This document shows, piece by piece, positions 32,074 to 42,187 of a stretch of 64,000 bases of DNA. The stretch's first letter is position 1, and the number at the start of each line of letters is the position of its first letter. The stretch comes from Micromonospora okii (GTDB lineage Bacteria; Actinomycetota; Actinomycetes; Mycobacteriales; Micromonosporaceae): positions 157,741 through 221,740 of the forward strand of contig NZ_BBZF01000017.1 of the NCBI RefSeq assembly GCF_020884795.1, read 5' to 3'. A program made the position numbers and the translations under genes. The notes beneath the pieces were generated by a model. That model saw only the letters and a program-made list of their open reading frames with translations. It searched no databases and had not been told where the DNA came from.

Positions 32074-33786
32074 ATGGACGCACCGCCCGTCGACCTGCCC
32101 GACCTGCCCGACCTGCCCGCCCTGCCGTCGCTGCTGGCCGCGCCCGCGCCCGGCTGGGTGGAGACCACCGACGTGATCGTCGTCGGCTCCGGGGTGGCCG
32201 GGCTGACCGCCGCGCTGCACCTGCGCGAGGCCGGGCTGCACGTCACGGTGGTCACCAAGGTCAACATCGACGACGGCTCGACCCGCTGGGCGCAGGGCGG
32301 CATCGCCGCCGTGCTCGACCCGGCCGACACCCCGGCCGCGCACGCCCTGGACACCGAGATCGCCGGTGTCGGGCTCTGCGACCCGGCTGCGGTGCGGGTG
32401 CTGGTCGAGGAGGGCCCGGTCCGGCTGCGCGAGCTGATGCGGATCGGGGCGGAGTTCGACCGCAACCGGGACGGCTCGCTGATGCTCACCCGGGAGGGCG
32501 GGCACCGGGCCGACCGGATCGTGCACGCCGGCGGCGACGCCACCGGGGCCGAGGTGCAGCGGGCCCTGCACGCCGCCGTCCGGCGCGACCCCTGGATCCG
32601 GCTGGTCGAGCACGCCCTGGTGCTGGACCTGCTGCGCGCCCCCGGCGACGGCCCCGGCGGCCTCGGCCCCGCCTGCGGCATCACCCTGCACGTCCTCGGC
32701 GAGGGCAGCGAGGACGGCGTGGGTGCCATCCTGGCCCGGGCGGTCGTCCTGGCCACCGGCGGGATGGGCCAGATCTACGCGGCCACCACCAACCCGGCCG
32801 TCTCGACCGGCGACGGCGTCGCCCTCGCGGTACGGGCCGGCGCGGCGGTGACCGACGTGGAGTTCGTCCAGTTCCACCCGACCGCGCTGATCACCCCGGC
32901 CGGCGCGGGCGTGCCCGGCGTCGGGCACGCCCAGCAGCCGCTGGTCTCGGAGGCGCTGCGCGGGGAGGGCGCCCACCTGGTCGACGGCGACGGCAAGCGG
33001 TTCATGGTCGGCCAGCACGAGCTGGCCGAGCTGGCCCCCCGGGACGTGGTGGCCAAGGGCATCCACCGGGTCCTGCTGGCCACCGGGGCGGACCACGTCT
33101 TCCTCGACGCCCGGCACCTGGGCGGCGACTTCCTGGCCCGGCGCTTCCCGACCATCGTCGCGTCCTGCCTGGCCATCGGGGTCGACCCGGGGACCGGCCT
33201 GATCCCGGTCGCCCCCGCCGCCCACTACGCCTCCGGCGGCGTCCGCACCGACCTGCGCGGGCGCACCACCATCCCCGGGCTGTACGCCTGCGGCGAGGTG
33301 GCCTGCACCGGCGTGCACGGCGCCAACCGGCTGGCCAGCAACTCGCTGCTGGAGGGGCTGGTGTTCTCCCGGCGGATCGCCGAGGACATCGCCGCCGGGC
33401 TGCCCGAGCAGGCCCAGCCCGCGCAGACGGGCGCCTGGGTCGGGGGCGAGGGTTGGGTGGTGCCGGCGGAGGCGACGCCGACGCTGCAACGGGCGATGAC
33501 CCGGGGCGCGGGCGTGCTCCGCTCGGCGGACACCCTCGCCGCGACCGCCGGCGTGCTGAGCGGGCTCGGCGCGGGCCGGGGCCGGCCCCGGACGGCCGAC
33601 TGGGAGGCGACGAACCTGATCACCGTGGCGTCGACGCTGGTCGCCGCCGCGTACGCCCGCCGGGAGACCCGGGGTTGCCACTGGCGGGAGGACTTCCCGA
33701 CGGCCGACGAGCGGTGGCACGGCCACCTGGTCGGCGCGCTCGGGGCGCAGGGCCGGCTGACACAGGCGTGGGAGGGGATCCGATGA
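32074..33786 (+). CDS. nadB: L-aspartate oxidase
   Basis: NadB oxidises aspartate to iminoaspartate, the first step of de novo NAD synthesis. The 570-residue flavoprotein has the FAD motif VIVVGSGVAGLTAALHLRE, TRWAQGGIAAVL, the His-rich active-site region EFVQFHPTAL and HGANRLASNSLLEGL. The N-terminus has a repeated Asp-Leu-Pro stretch. The ATG at 32074 is taken; in-frame GTGs at 32044 and 32068 are alternatives. nadC overlaps its stop as ATGA. No nadA was found nearby. Confidence 0.95.
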   Translation: MDAPPVDLPDLPDLPALPSLLAAPAPGWVETTDVIVVGSGVAGLTAALHLREAGLHVTVVTKVNIDDGSTRWAQGGIAAVLDPADTPAAHALDTEIAGVGLCDPAAVRVLVEEGPVRLRELMRIGAEFDRNRDGSLMLTREGGHRADRIVHAGGDATGAEVQRALHAAVRRDPWIRLVEHALVLDLLRAPGDGPGGLGPACGITLHVLGEGSEDGVGAILARAVVLATGGMGQIYAATTNPAVSTGDGVALAVRAGAAVTDVEFVQFHPTALITPAGAGVPGVGHAQQPLVSEALRGEGAHLVDGDGKRFMVGQHELAELAPRDVVAKGIHRVLLATGADHVFLDARHLGGDFLARRFPTIVASCLAIGVDPGTGLIPVAPAAHYASGGVRTDLRGRTTIPGLYACGEVACTGVHGANRLASNSLLEGLVFSRRIAEDIAAGLPEQAQPAQTGAWVGGEGWVVPAEATPTLQRAMTRGAGVLRSADTLAATAGVLSGLGAGRGRPRTADWEATNLITVASTLVAAAYARRETRGCHWREDFPTADERWHGHLVGALGAQGRLTQAWEGIR

Positions 33787-34679
33787 CGGAGTCGACGGAA
33801 CGGGCATTGCGGGACGCGGGTCTGGACCCGGCGCAGGTGCGGCGGGTGATCGAGGACGCGCTCGCCGAGGACCTGGGGCCGGAGCGGCTGGACGTCACCA
33901 GCGTCGCCACCATCCCGGCCGAGCAGAGCGACACGGCCGACCTGGTGGCCCGCGCCGACGGCGTGGTGGCCGGGCTGGCCGTGGCGGCGGCGGTGTTCGA
34001 GCTGGTCGGTGCGGCGGTCGACGCCGGCCGTACGGTCGAGGTGTCGGTGGTGGCCCAAGACGGGCAGCGGGTGGCGCGCGGCGACGTGCTGGCCACGGTG
34101 ACCGGCCCGACCCGACTGCTGCTCGCCGCCGAGCGGACGGCGCTCAACCTGCTCTGTCGGATGTCCGGGGTCGCCACCCACACCCGGGCCTGGGCGGACG
34201 CCCTGGCCGGCACCAAGGCGACGGTGCTGGACACCCGCAAGACCACGCCGGGCCTGCGCGCCCTGGAGAAGTACGCGGTCCGGGCCGGCGGCGGCACGAA
34301 CAAGCGGATGGGCCTGCACGACGTCGCGATGATCAAGGACAACCACAAGCTGGCGGCGGGCGGGATCACGGCGGCCTTCCGCCGGGTCCGGGAGGCGTTC
34401 CCGGACGTGCCGGTGCAGGTCGAGGTGGACACCCTCGCCGAGGCGCTGGAGGCGGTCGAGGCCGGGGCGGACTTCCTGCTGCTGGACAACATGACCCCGC
34501 AGACGCTGACCGAGGTGGTCGCCGCCGTGGGGGACCGGGCGGAGCTGGAGGCGACCGGCGGCCTGACCCTCGACGTGGCGGCCCAGTACGCGGCCACGGG
34601 GGTGGACTACCTGTCGGTCGGCGCGCTGACGCACTCCTCGCCGATCCTGGACGTCGCGCTGGACCTGCGGACGCGGTGA
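33783..34679 (+). CDS. nadC: Nicotinate-nucleotide pyrophosphorylase (quinolinate phosphoribosyltransferase)
   Basis: NadC converts quinolinate and PRPP to nicotinate mononucleotide. The 298-residue protein shows ERTALNLLCRMSGVAT, LDTRKTTPGLRALEKYAV, GGGTNKRMGLHD, MIKDNH and LLLDNM. It is coupled to nadB by an ATGA overlap. coaX starts 32 nt downstream from its own -10 box. Confidence 0.96.
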   Translation: MTESTERALRDAGLDPAQVRRVIEDALAEDLGPERLDVTSVATIPAEQSDTADLVARADGVVAGLAVAAAVFELVGAAVDAGRTVEVSVVAQDGQRVARGDVLATVTGPTRLLLAAERTALNLLCRMSGVATHTRAWADALAGTKATVLDTRKTTPGLRALEKYAVRAGGGTNKRMGLHDVAMIKDNHKLAAGGITAAFRRVREAFPDVPVQVEVDTLAEALEAVEAGADFLLLDNMTPQTLTEVVAAVGDRAELEATGGLTLDVAAQYAATGVDYLSVGALTHSSPILDVALDLRTR

Positions 34680-34699
34680 GCGCCGCGCCGCCCGGCGTC

Positions 34700-34705
34700 T
34701 AGGCT
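34700..34705 (+). promoter_or_regulatory. coaX -10 box (TAGGCT), leaderless
   Basis: TAGGCT is followed by 6 nt and the GTG at 34712. It is one of the clearest leaderless arrangements in the window. Confidence 0.6.
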
Positions 34706-34711
34706 GCGTGC

Positions 34712-35470
34712 GTGCTGCTCTGCATCGACATCGGAAACACCAACACCGTGCTGGCGACCTTCGACGGCGACAGGCTGGTGCACTCCTGGCGGATCAAGAC
34801 CGACGCCCGCTCGACGGCGGACGAGCTCGGGCTGATGTTCCGGGGGCTGCTGGCCGGTGACGCCGTGGAGATCACTGGGGTGGCCGCCTGCTCCACGGTG
34901 CCGGCCGCGCTGCGCTCGCTGCGGACCATGCTGGCCCGCTACTACGCGGACCTGCCGAGCGTGGTCGTCGAGCCGGGCGTGCGCACCGGGGTGCAACTGG
35001 CCATCGACAACCCGAAGGAGGTGGGCGCCGACCGGGTGGTGAACACCCTCGCGGCGTACACGCTGTTCGGTGGCCCGTCGATCGTGGTGGACTTCGGCAC
35101 CACCACGAACTTCGACGTGATCAGCGGCCGGGGGGAGTTCCTCGGCGGCGCGTTCGCGCCCGGCATCGAGATCTCCTTCGACGCGCTGGCGGCCCGCGCC
35201 GCCCAGCTCCGCAAGGTCGAGGCGACCAAGCCCCGGTCGGTGATCGGCAAGAACACGGTCGAGTGCCTCCAGTCGGGCCTGTACTTCGGCTTCGGCGGCC
35301 AGGTCGACCGGATCGTCGAGCGGATGACCGAGGAACTGGGCGAGGTGAAGGCGGTGATCGCCACCGGCGGGCTGGCGTCGGTGGTGCTCGGCGAGTGCCG
35401 GACGATCACCCACCACGAGCCGATGATCACGCTGATCGGCCTGCGGATGGTCTACGAACGCAACCTGTGA
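34712..35470 (+). CDS. coaX: Type III pantothenate kinase
   Basis: CoaX phosphorylates pantothenate, the first committed step of CoA synthesis. The 252-residue ASKHA-fold protein has LLCIDIGNTNT (phosphate 1), VEPGVRTG, NPKEVGADRVVN, VDFGTTTNFDVI (phosphate 2) and GGAFAPGI (adenosine). It needs a monovalent cation and is feedback-resistant in this family. Its place beside panC/panD links pantothenate production to CoA. Confidence 0.96.
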   Translation: MLLCIDIGNTNTVLATFDGDRLVHSWRIKTDARSTADELGLMFRGLLAGDAVEITGVAACSTVPAALRSLRTMLARYYADLPSVVVEPGVRTGVQLAIDNPKEVGADRVVNTLAAYTLFGGPSIVVDFGTTTNFDVISGRGEFLGGAFAPGIEISFDALAARAAQLRKVEATKPRSVIGKNTVECLQSGLYFGFGGQVDRIVERMTEELGEVKAVIATGGLASVVLGECRTITHHEPMITLIGLRMVYERNL

Positions 35471-35612
35471 GGTTGAGAGCAGCGCCGGGGTGGGGTGAGC
35501 GCCGGCAGGTAGAGGTCGGGCGCGGCGACAGGTCATGCCGTAACGGCCGCCGGGCGGCTTGAGTACGCTCGGGCCTGACCCCGCCGAAAACTCCTTACTG
35601 AGGAAGCGTGCC

Positions 35613-37121
35613 GTGACCGAGCAGAACGCCGTGCCAGTCGACCCCGCCGACGACCTTCCCGAGCAGATGAAGGTCCGCCGGGAGAAGCGGGACCGGATGC
35701 TCGCCGAGGGCGTCGAGCCGTACCCGGCCGGATACCCGCGGACCAGCACGCTGGCCGAGATCCGCGAGAAGTACGCCGACCTGGCCACGGACACCGCCAC
35801 CGGCGACAGGGTCTCGGTCACCGGCCGGGTGATCTTCGTACGGAACACCGGCAAGCTCTGCTTCGCCACCCTGCGCGACGGCGACGGGACCGAGCTCCAG
35901 GCGATGCTCTCCCTCGACCGGGTGGGCGCCGAGCGGCTGGACGACTGGAAGCGCCTGGTCGACCTGGGCGACCACGTCGGGGTCGCCGGCGAGGTGATCA
36001 CCAGCCGGCGGGGCGAGCTGTCGGTGCTGGCGGACGAGTGGGCCGTCACCGCCAAGGCGCTGCGCCCGCTCCCGGTGGCGCACAAGCCGCTCAGCGAGGA
36101 GGCCCGGGTCCGCCAGCGGTACGTCGACCTGATCGTCCGCCCCCAGGCGCGGCAGATGGTCCGCACCCGGGCCACGGCCGTGCGCAGCCTCCGCGACACC
36201 CTGCACGGGCAGGGGTACCTGGAGGTCGAGACGCCGATGCTCCAGTTGCTGCACGGGGGCGCGGCGGCCCGGCCATTCGTGACCCACAGCAATGCGTTGA
36301 GCACCGATCTGTATCTGCGAATCGCGCCGGAACTGTTTCTCAAGCGCGCGGTGGTCGGTGGCGTCGATCGGGTCTTCGAGATCAACCGCAACTTCCGTAA
36401 TGAGGGTGTCGACTCTTCGCACTCGCCCGAGTTCGCGATGCTCGAGGCGTACCAGGCGTACGGGGACTACGACACCATGGCCGCCCTCACCCGCAATCTG
36501 GTGCAGGAGGCGGCGATCGCCGTCGCCGGCTCCACGGTGGTGACGCACGCAGACGGCCACGAGTTCGATCTGGGCGGGGAGTGGCGCTCGGTGACCCTCT
36601 TCGGGTCGCTTTCCGAGGCGCTCGGCGAAGAGGTCACCGTCCGCACCGAGCGGGCCCGCCTCGTCGAGTACGCCGACAAGGTCGGCCTGGCCGTCGACCC
36701 GAAGTGGGGCCCGGGAAAGCTCGCCGAGGAGCTCTTCGAGGAGCTGGTCGTGCCGGGGCTCCAGGCGCCCACCTTCGTCCGGGACTACCCGGAGGAGACC
36801 AGCCCGCTGACCCGGGCCCACCGGACCGAGCCGGGACTGGCCGAGAAGTGGGACCTGTACGTCCTCGGGTTCGAGCTGGGCACCGCGTACTCCGAGCTGG
36901 TGGACCCGGTGGTGCAGCGCGAGCGGCTGGTGGCCCAGGCGCAGCTCGCCGCCCGCGGCGACGACGAGGCGATGCGGCTGGACGAGGACTTCCTCCGGGC
37001 GATGGAGTACGGAATGCCGCCCGCCGGAGGTATGGGAATGGGAATCGACCGGCTGCTGATGGCGCTCACGGGCCTGGGAATTCGGGAAACCATCCTCTTC
37101 CCCTTGGTCCGGCCCGAGTAG
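35613..37121 (+). CDS. lysS: Lysyl-tRNA synthetase, class II
   Basis: 502 residues. An OB-fold anticodon-binding domain ([20 protein letters not shown], about 68-170) precedes the class II catalytic core, with [20 protein letters not shown] (motif 2) and [13 protein letters not shown] (motif 3). No N-terminal membrane domain is present, so it is not a LysX fusion. GTG at 35613 is preceded by GAGGAAG 7 nt upstream. Codon use between about 36275 and 36420 is less GC-biased than in the rest of the gene. Confidence 0.96.
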   Translation: MTEQNAVPVDPADDLPEQMKVRREKRDRMLAEGVEPYPAGYPRTSTLAEIREKYADLATDTATGDRVSVTGRVIFVRNTGKLCFATLRDGDGTELQAMLSLDRVGAERLDDWKRLVDLGDHVGVAGEVITSRRGELSVLADEWAVTAKALRPLPVAHKPLSEEARVRQRYVDLIVRPQARQMVRTRATAVRSLRDTLHGQGYLEVETPMLQLLHGGAAARPFVTHSNALSTDLYLRIAPELFLKRAVVGGVDRVFEINRNFRNEGVDSSHSPEFAMLEAYQAYGDYDTMAALTRNLVQEAAIAVAGSTVVTHADGHEFDLGGEWRSVTLFGSLSEALGEEVTVRTERARLVEYADKVGLAVDPKWGPGKLAEELFEELVVPGLQAPTFVRDYPEETSPLTRAHRTEPGLAEKWDLYVLGFELGTAYSELVDPVVQRERLVAQAQLAARGDDEAMRLDEDFLRAMEYGMPPAGGMGMGIDRLLMALTGLGIRETILFPLVRPE

Positions 37122-37162
37122 GGGTTGCCCCGACCCGCCAGGTGCTTATTGCCTCATCCTAT

Positions 37163-37193
37163 TGACGGGGCAAGCGCCGGGGGGGTTATTGTG
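37163..37193 (+). promoter_or_regulatory. lsr2 promoter
   Basis: TTGACG (37163-37168) is separated by 18-19 nt from TTATTG/TATTGT (37187-37193). The region is AT-rich for this genome and gives a leader of about 40 nt before lsr2. Confidence 0.6.
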
Positions 37194-37239
37194 CTCTCAG
37201 TTTGCAGGAGCATCACCCTGCTCGAAAGGAATGTGGGAA

Positions 37240-37584
37240 GTGGCCAAGCAGATCATTCACAAGCTGGTCGATGACCTGGACGGCGGGGACGCTGACGAGA
37301 CCGTCAAGTTCGCGCTCGACGGCGTTCAGTACGAGATCGACCTCTCCAACACGAACGCCGAGAAATTGCGCGAGGTTTTCGCACCGTACGTCGCGGCCGG
37401 CACGAAGGTGGGCCGGGGCGGGGTCGTCGTGGGCGGCCGGGCCGCGCGCGGCCGGGGCGGTGCCACGGCCGACCGGGAGCAGAACAAGGCGATCCGGGAG
37501 TGGGCCAAGAAGGCGGGCAAGGAGATCTCCGACCGGGGGCGCATCCCGCAGGAGATCGTCGACGAGTTCCACGCCAAGCGCTGA
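37240..37584 (+). CDS. lsr2: Lsr2 family nucleoid-associated protein
   Basis: 114 residues. The N-terminal dimerisation domain starts AKQIIHKLVDDLDGGDADET with VKFALDGVQYEIDLS. The C-terminal DNA-binding helix pair REQNKAIREWAKKAGKEISD ends in the AT-hook-like RGRIP motif that binds the minor groove. Lsr2 bridges DNA and silences AT-rich, often acquired genes. GTG at 37240 is preferred because AAAGGA lies 9 nt upstream; an ATG at 37231 is only 1 nt from it. The middle linker is extended with Gly/Arg repeats. Confidence 0.95.
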   Translation: MAKQIIHKLVDDLDGGDADETVKFALDGVQYEIDLSNTNAEKLREVFAPYVAAGTKVGRGGVVVGGRAARGRGGATADREQNKAIREWAKKAGKEISDRGRIPQEIVDEFHAKR

Positions 37585-37704
37585 GGGGCCAGCCCCCGCC
37601 GGGCGCCGAGGGATGCCGCGTCCCCGGGTGAACGCCGGGCCGCCGAAGGGGGCAGCCCGGCCGTGAGCGCGGGACGGACGGGGCACCACGGACACGGGCG
37701 ACAC

Positions 37705-37741
37705 CGACGCCGGACCGGAGCATGTCTCCGGGCCGGCGTCG
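37705..37741 (+). terminator. lsr2 terminator hairpin
   Basis: 16-bp arms 37705-37720 and 37726-37741 with one mismatch around a CATGT loop, 120 nt past the lsr2 stop. Confidence 0.75.
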
Positions 37742-38386
37742 CCGTCTGACGGGCCAGGGTCGGCCCGCCGGGGCCGCCGGGCCCCCTGCACCGCCGCCGC
37801 GACGCCGGTCGTCGCCGTGCTCCGTCGGCCGCGACGCCGGTCGTCGCCGTGCTCCGCCAAGAGGCTGGCTCGTCGCCGTGCCCCGCCGTACCGAGAGGTG
37901 GGGGGCCGCCGTGCTCCGCTAGCGAGGGGCGGGGTGGTCGCTGTGCCCCGCCGGCAAGAGGCCGGGCGCGCCGTGCCCCGCCGCGCCGGGCCCGGCCCCC
38001 GGGCGCGCCGCCGGGAAGAAGCCGGCGTGCCACGTCGTTGTCCCAGTCGGCGGAGACCTTCGCCCGCAGCCCGTGGGTGACCGCCCCGAGCGGCCGGCGC
38101 GGGCCGCCGGACGCCGCCCGAGGCCCCCGCCGGGGCCCCCGGGGCGGCCCGACGCCGCCGGCGAATTTCGCTCTCCGCGTACAGGCGGGGGTTCCGGAAC
38201 ACGCCCTGAGCGCGGACGGTTGGCTAAAACGGCGCGTACCGGGCTCCCGTGGAGGACACACGACCTCAGCGGAGTCGGTCCGCGGCGATAGAGTAATGAG
38301 GCAAGGACGCCCGTCCCGGACGTCCGCGCACCGGCCCCGCCGAGATCTGACCATCAAGGCGCACGGCACGTGAGGAGCACGAGGGC
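37742..38386. other. Gene-poor region between lsr2 and clpC with degenerate repeats
   Basis: No credible gene. From about 37790 to 37990 a core of the form CGTCGCCGTGCTCCGCC recurs five or six times at irregular 25-40 bp spacing, with variants such as CGCTGTGCCCCGCC. From 38160 on the sequence is less GC-rich and must carry the clpC promoter; TAGAGT at 38289-38294 is a candidate -10 box. I found no HspR (HAIR) or convincing ClgR box. Confidence 0.6.
37790..37990. repeat. Degenerate repeat array downstream of lsr2
   Basis: Five or six variants of a CGTCGCCGTGCTCCGCC core, each followed by a short purine-rich stretch such as AAGAGG or GAGAGG. The first two units (about 37794-37860) are the most alike, with a shared GCGACGCCGGTCGTCGCCGT. 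The origin and function are unknown. Confidence 0.65.
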
Positions 38387-40909
38387 ATGTTCGAGCGGTT
38401 CACCGACCGAGCGCGACGGGTTGTCGTCCTGGCCCAGGAAGAGGCCCGGATGCTCAACCACAACTACATCGGTACGGAGCACATCCTGCTGGGCCTGATC
38501 CACGAGGGTGAGGGTGTCGCGGCAAAGGCCCTGGAGAGCCTCGGCATCTCCCTGGAGGGCGTCCGTCAGCAGGTCGAGGAGATCATCGGCCAGGGCCAGC
38601 AGGCGCCGAGCGGGCACATCCCGTTCACGCCGCGGGCCAAGAAGGTGCTGGAGCTGTCGCTGCGCGAGGCGCTCCAGCTCGGCCACAACTACATCGGCAC
38701 CGAGCACATCCTGCTGGGCCTGATCCGCGAGGGCGAGGGCGTCGCAGCCCAGGTCCTCGTGAAGCTGGGCGCGGACCTCAACCGGGTCCGTCAGCAGGTC
38801 ATCCAGCTCCTCTCCGGCTACCAGGGCAAGGAGCCGGCCGCGGCCGGGGCCGCCCCGGGCGAGGCCGCGCCGTCGACCAGCCTGGTGCTGGACCAGTTCG
38901 GCCGCAACCTGACCCAGGCCGCCCGCGAGGGCAAGCTCGACCCGGTCATCGGGCGCGAGAAGGAGATCGAGCGGGTCATGCAGGTGCTGTCCCGCCGCAC
39001 CAAGAACAACCCGGTGCTCATCGGCGAGCCCGGCGTCGGCAAGACCGCCGTGGTGGAGGGCCTGTCCCAGAAGATCATCAAGGGCGAGGTGCCCGAGACG
39101 CTGAAGGACAAGCAGCTCTACACCCTCGACCTCGGCGCGCTGGTGGCGGGCTCCCGCTACCGGGGTGACTTCGAGGAGCGCCTGAAGAAGGTCCTCAAGG
39201 AGATCCGCACCCGCGGCGACATCATCCTGTTCATCGACGAGATCCACACCCTGGTGGGTGCGGGCGCCGCCGAGGGCGCGATCGACGCGGCGAGCATCCT
39301 GAAGCCGATGCTGGCCCGTGGCGAGTTGCAGACCATCGGTGCCACCACCCTCGACGAGTACCGCAAGCACCTGGAGAAGGACGCCGCCCTGGAGCGTCGT
39401 TTCCAGCCGATCCAGGTAGGTGAGCCGTCGCTGGCCCACACCATCGAGATCCTCAAGGGCCTGCGCGACCGGTACGAGGCGCACCACCGGGTGAGCATCA
39501 CCGACGCCGCCCTCGTGGCCGCCGCGACCCTGGCCGACCGGTACATCTCCGACCGCTTCCTGCCGGACAAGGCGATCGACCTGATCGACGAGGCCGGGGC
39601 CCGGATGCGGATCCGCCGGATGACCGCGCCGCCGGACCTGCGCGACTTCGACGAGCGCATCGCCCAGGTGCGCCGCGACAAGGAGTCCGCGATCGACGCG
39701 CAGGACTTCGAGCGTGCCGCGCAGCTCCGCGACAAGGAGAAGCAGCTCCTCGGCCAGAAGGCGCAGCGGGAGAAGGAGTGGAAGGCCGGCGACCTCGACG
39801 TCGTCAGCGAGGTCGACGACGAGCAGATCGCCGAGGTCCTCGGCAACTGGACCGGCATCCCGGTCTACAAGCTGACCGAGGAGGAGACCTCGCGTCTGCT
39901 GCGCATGGAGGACGAGCTGCACAAGCGCGTCATCGGCCAGGAGGACGCGGTCAAGGCCGTCTCGAAGGCCATCCGGCGCACCCGGGCGGGCCTGAAGGAC
40001 CCGAAGCGCCCGTCGGGCTCGTTCATCTTCGCCGGCCCGTCCGGCGTGGGTAAGACGGAGCTGTCGAAGGCCCTCGCCGAGTTCCTGTTCGGCAGCGAGG
40101 ACGCCCTCATCCAGCTCGACATGTCCGAGTTCCACGACCGGTACACGGTCTCGCGGCTCGTCGGTGCCCCTCCCGGCTACGTCGGCTACGACGAGGGCGG
40201 GCAGCTCACCGAGAAGGTGCGGCGTAGGCCGTTCTCGGTGGTGCTCTTCGACGAGATCGAGAAGGCCCACCCGGACGTGTTCAACACGCTGCTCCAGATC
40301 CTGGAGGACGGGCGGCTCACCGACGGTCAGGGCCGGATCGTGGACTTCAAGAACACGGTGATCATCCTGACCACGAACCTGGGCACCCGCGACGTGGCGA
40401 AGGCCGTGTCGCTGGGCTTCCAGGCGTCGGAGGACTCGGAGTCGAACTACGACCGGATGAAGCAGAAGGTCAACGACGAGCTGAAGCAGCACTTCCGCCC
40501 GGAGTTCCTCAACCGGATCGACGACACGATCGTGTTCCACCAGCTCCGGCAGAACGAGATCCTCTCGATCGTGGACATCATGATCGCCCGGATCGAGACC
40601 CAGCTCCGGAACAAGGACATGGGTCTGGAGCTGACCGACAACGCCAAGAAGTACCTGGCGAAGAAGGGCTTCGACCCGGTGCTGGGCGCGCGGCCGCTGC
40701 GTCGCACGATCCAGCGCGACATCGAGGACAACCTGTCCGAGCGGATCCTGTTCAACGAGCTGACCCCCGGTCAGATCGTCGTCATCGACTGCGAGGGCGA
40801 CCCGGAGGACACCGACAAGTCCAAGCTGGTCTTCCACGGCGCGGACCGACCGGTCCCCGTCCCCGACGCCGTCCCCGCCGACCTCGGTGGGAGCACCGAG
40901 GCCGCCTGA
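38387..40909 (+). CDS. clpC: ATP-dependent Clp protease ATPase subunit ClpC
   Basis: 840 residues: a double Clp-N domain ([36 protein letters not shown] and [16 protein letters not shown]), AAA-1 with Walker [14 protein letters not shown], a UVR coiled coil (about 425-460), AAA-2 with Walker [15 protein letters not shown], and the ClpP-docking LGF loop near VSLGFQASE. ClpC unfolds substrates for ClpP1P2 and is essential in mycobacteria. The gene ends in a very strong terminator. Regulation by ClgR is usual for the family but no site could be shown here. Confidence 0.97.
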   Translation: MFERFTDRARRVVVLAQEEARMLNHNYIGTEHILLGLIHEGEGVAAKALESLGISLEGVRQQVEEIIGQGQQAPSGHIPFTPRAKKVLELSLREALQLGHNYIGTEHILLGLIREGEGVAAQVLVKLGADLNRVRQQVIQLLSGYQGKEPAAAGAAPGEAAPSTSLVLDQFGRNLTQAAREGKLDPVIGREKEIERVMQVLSRRTKNNPVLIGEPGVGKTAVVEGLSQKIIKGEVPETLKDKQLYTLDLGALVAGSRYRGDFEERLKKVLKEIRTRGDIILFIDEIHTLVGAGAAEGAIDAASILKPMLARGELQTIGATTLDEYRKHLEKDAALERRFQPIQVGEPSLAHTIEILKGLRDRYEAHHRVSITDAALVAAATLADRYISDRFLPDKAIDLIDEAGARMRIRRMTAPPDLRDFDERIAQVRRDKESAIDAQDFERAAQLRDKEKQLLGQKAQREKEWKAGDLDVVSEVDDEQIAEVLGNWTGIPVYKLTEEETSRLLRMEDELHKRVIGQEDAVKAVSKAIRRTRAGLKDPKRPSGSFIFAGPSGVGKTELSKALAEFLFGSEDALIQLDMSEFHDRYTVSRLVGAPPGYVGYDEGGQLTEKVRRRPFSVVLFDEIEKAHPDVFNTLLQILEDGRLTDGQGRIVDFKNTVIILTTNLGTRDVAKAVSLGFQASEDSESNYDRMKQKVNDELKQHFRPEFLNRIDDTIVFHQLRQNEILSIVDIMIARIETQLRNKDMGLELTDNAKKYLAKKGFDPVLGARPLRRTIQRDIEDNLSERILFNELTPGQIVVIDCEGDPEDTDKSKLVFHGADRPVPVPDAVPADLGGSTEAA

Positions 40910-40926
40910 CGGCCGCACGACACACC

Positions 40927-40973
40927 AAACGGGCGACGGCCCGGCGGCTCTGCCGCCGGGCCGTCGCCCGTTT
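40927..40973 (+). terminator. clpC terminator, 22-bp perfect stem
   Basis: Arms 40927-40948 and 40952-40973 are perfect complements around a 3-nt loop. The hairpin begins 18 nt after the clpC stop and ends in TTT. Confidence 0.9.
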
Positions 40974-41100
40974 CTCGCGTAGACGGATCAGGCGTCGCCG
41001 TCAGGGCCGCAGAGCCTTGGCAGGGCGAAGCCGCCGCCAGGGCCCCGAGAGCCGCCCGGGGGAGAGAGGCCGGCCGGAGTCTGAGGCGACCCGGCCCGCC

Positions 41101-41190
41101 CCGGGGCCGCACGAGAGCGGGGCCGCCGTGACAAGCGGCCGGGGCCCGTACGGGAGCGGGGCCGCCGTGACAGGCGGCCGGGGCCTACAG
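41101..41190. repeat. 39-bp tandem repeat overlapping the mutY stop
   Basis: Units at 41101-41138, 41139-41177 and a partial third from 41178 that contains the stop codon of the minus-strand mutY (41185-41187). Each begins CCGGGGCC and contains GAGCGGGGCCGCCGTGACA. Confidence 0.85.
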
Positions 41191-42090
41191 GGGCGGGGCC
41201 GGGATCGCCGGGCCGTCGCCGGCCAGCCGGAACGACGCCTCGTCGACCGGCTCCACCAGGCCGTCGGTGACCAGCCCCGCCAGTGCCCGGGCGCGCTGCA
41301 CGTCGTCGGCCCAGACCTGGTCCAGTCGCTGGTGCGGCACGGGCCCGCTGCTCTCCCGCAGCACCGCCAGCAGCAGCCCGCGCACCTGGCGGTCCGTGCC
41401 GGCGTACCGCTGGGGGCGGCGGGTCGGGCCGGCCGGGGCCGTCTGGCCCGACGCCCGCCACGCGCAGGTCGACTCCACCGGGCAGACCGCGCACCGGGGC
41501 GAGCGGGCGGTGCAGACCACGGCCCCCAGCTCCATGAACGCGGCGCTGGCCAGCGCCGCAGCGGCCGGCTCCGCCGGCAGCAGCTCCTCGGTGGCCACCA
41601 GGTCGGCGGGGCGGGTCGCCGGTCCGGCGTCGGGCTCCCCGGCGATCGCCCGGCACACCACCCGGCGCACGTTGGTGTCCACCACGGGGTGCCGCTGCCC
41701 GTACGCGAACGCGGCCACGGCCCGGGCCGTGTAGGTGCCCACCCCCGGCAGCGCCAGCAGGTGGTCCAGCCGGTCCGGCACCTCGCCGCCGTGCCGCTCG
41801 ACGATCGCCACCGCGCAGTCGCGCAGCCGTATCGCCCGGCGCGGGTAGCCCAGCCGGCCCCACATCCGGATCGCCTCGGCCGGGGTGTCGTCGGCCAGCG
41901 CGGCGGGGGTCGGCCAGCGCTCCAGCCACGCCGTCCAGGCCGGCAGCACCCGCACCACGGGCGTCTGCTGGAGCATGACCTCGCTGACCAGGATCGCCCA
42001 CGCGCCCACGCCGGGCACGCGCCACGGCAGGTCGCGGGCGTTGCGCTCGTACCACCGGCTGACGAGGGTGGCGAAGGTGGGTTCAGACAT
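41185..42090 (-). CDS. mutY: A/G-specific adenine glycosylase
   Basis: MutY removes adenine mispaired with 8-oxoguanine. The 301-residue protein has the catalytic SEVMLQQT segment with its Glu, a helix-hairpin-helix LALPGVGTYTARAVAAFAYG followed by the Asp in VVDTNVRRV, and the 4Fe-4S loop C-TARSPR-C-AV-C-PVEST-C. The C-terminal 8-oxoG-recognition domain is short. The ATG at 42090 is used; an ATG at 42105 would add five residues. It diverges from the ACT-domain gene. Confidence 0.93.
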   Translation of the reverse strand: MSEPTFATLVSRWYERNARDLPWRVPGVGAWAILVSEVMLQQTPVVRVLPAWTAWLERWPTPAALADDTPAEAIRMWGRLGYPRRAIRLRDCAVAIVERHGGEVPDRLDHLLALPGVGTYTARAVAAFAYGQRHPVVDTNVRRVVCRAIAGEPDAGPATRPADLVATEELLPAEPAAAALASAAFMELGAVVCTARSPRCAVCPVESTCAWRASGQTAPAGPTRRPQRYAGTDRQVRGLLLAVLRESSGPVPHQRLDQVWADDVQRARALAGLVTDGLVEPVDEASFRLAGDGPAIPAPPL

Positions 42091-42187
42091 CGCGCCGCCG
42101 ATCATGTCACGGGCCGGCTTCCCGCAGGATGGGCGGGCCGGGCGGGGCGATGCCCGGGGCCGACGCCGGATCGGGCAGAATGCCCGG

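Noticed and set aside
32028..33782. nadB-antiparallel frame giving an 880-residue nadC fusion
   Set aside because: The part upstream of 33783 is the shifted frame of nadB and resembles no protein; nadC begins at the ATGA overlap.
38160..38386. HspR (HAIR) or ClgR box upstream of clpC
   Set aside because: No sequence matching the known inverted repeats could be found by eye.
38354..40918. Very long open frame antisense to clpC, and many others opposite real genes
   Set aside because: High GC makes antisense frames open by chance; the translations are low-complexity Arg/Pro/Val-rich and match no family, while the opposite strand encodes conserved proteins.
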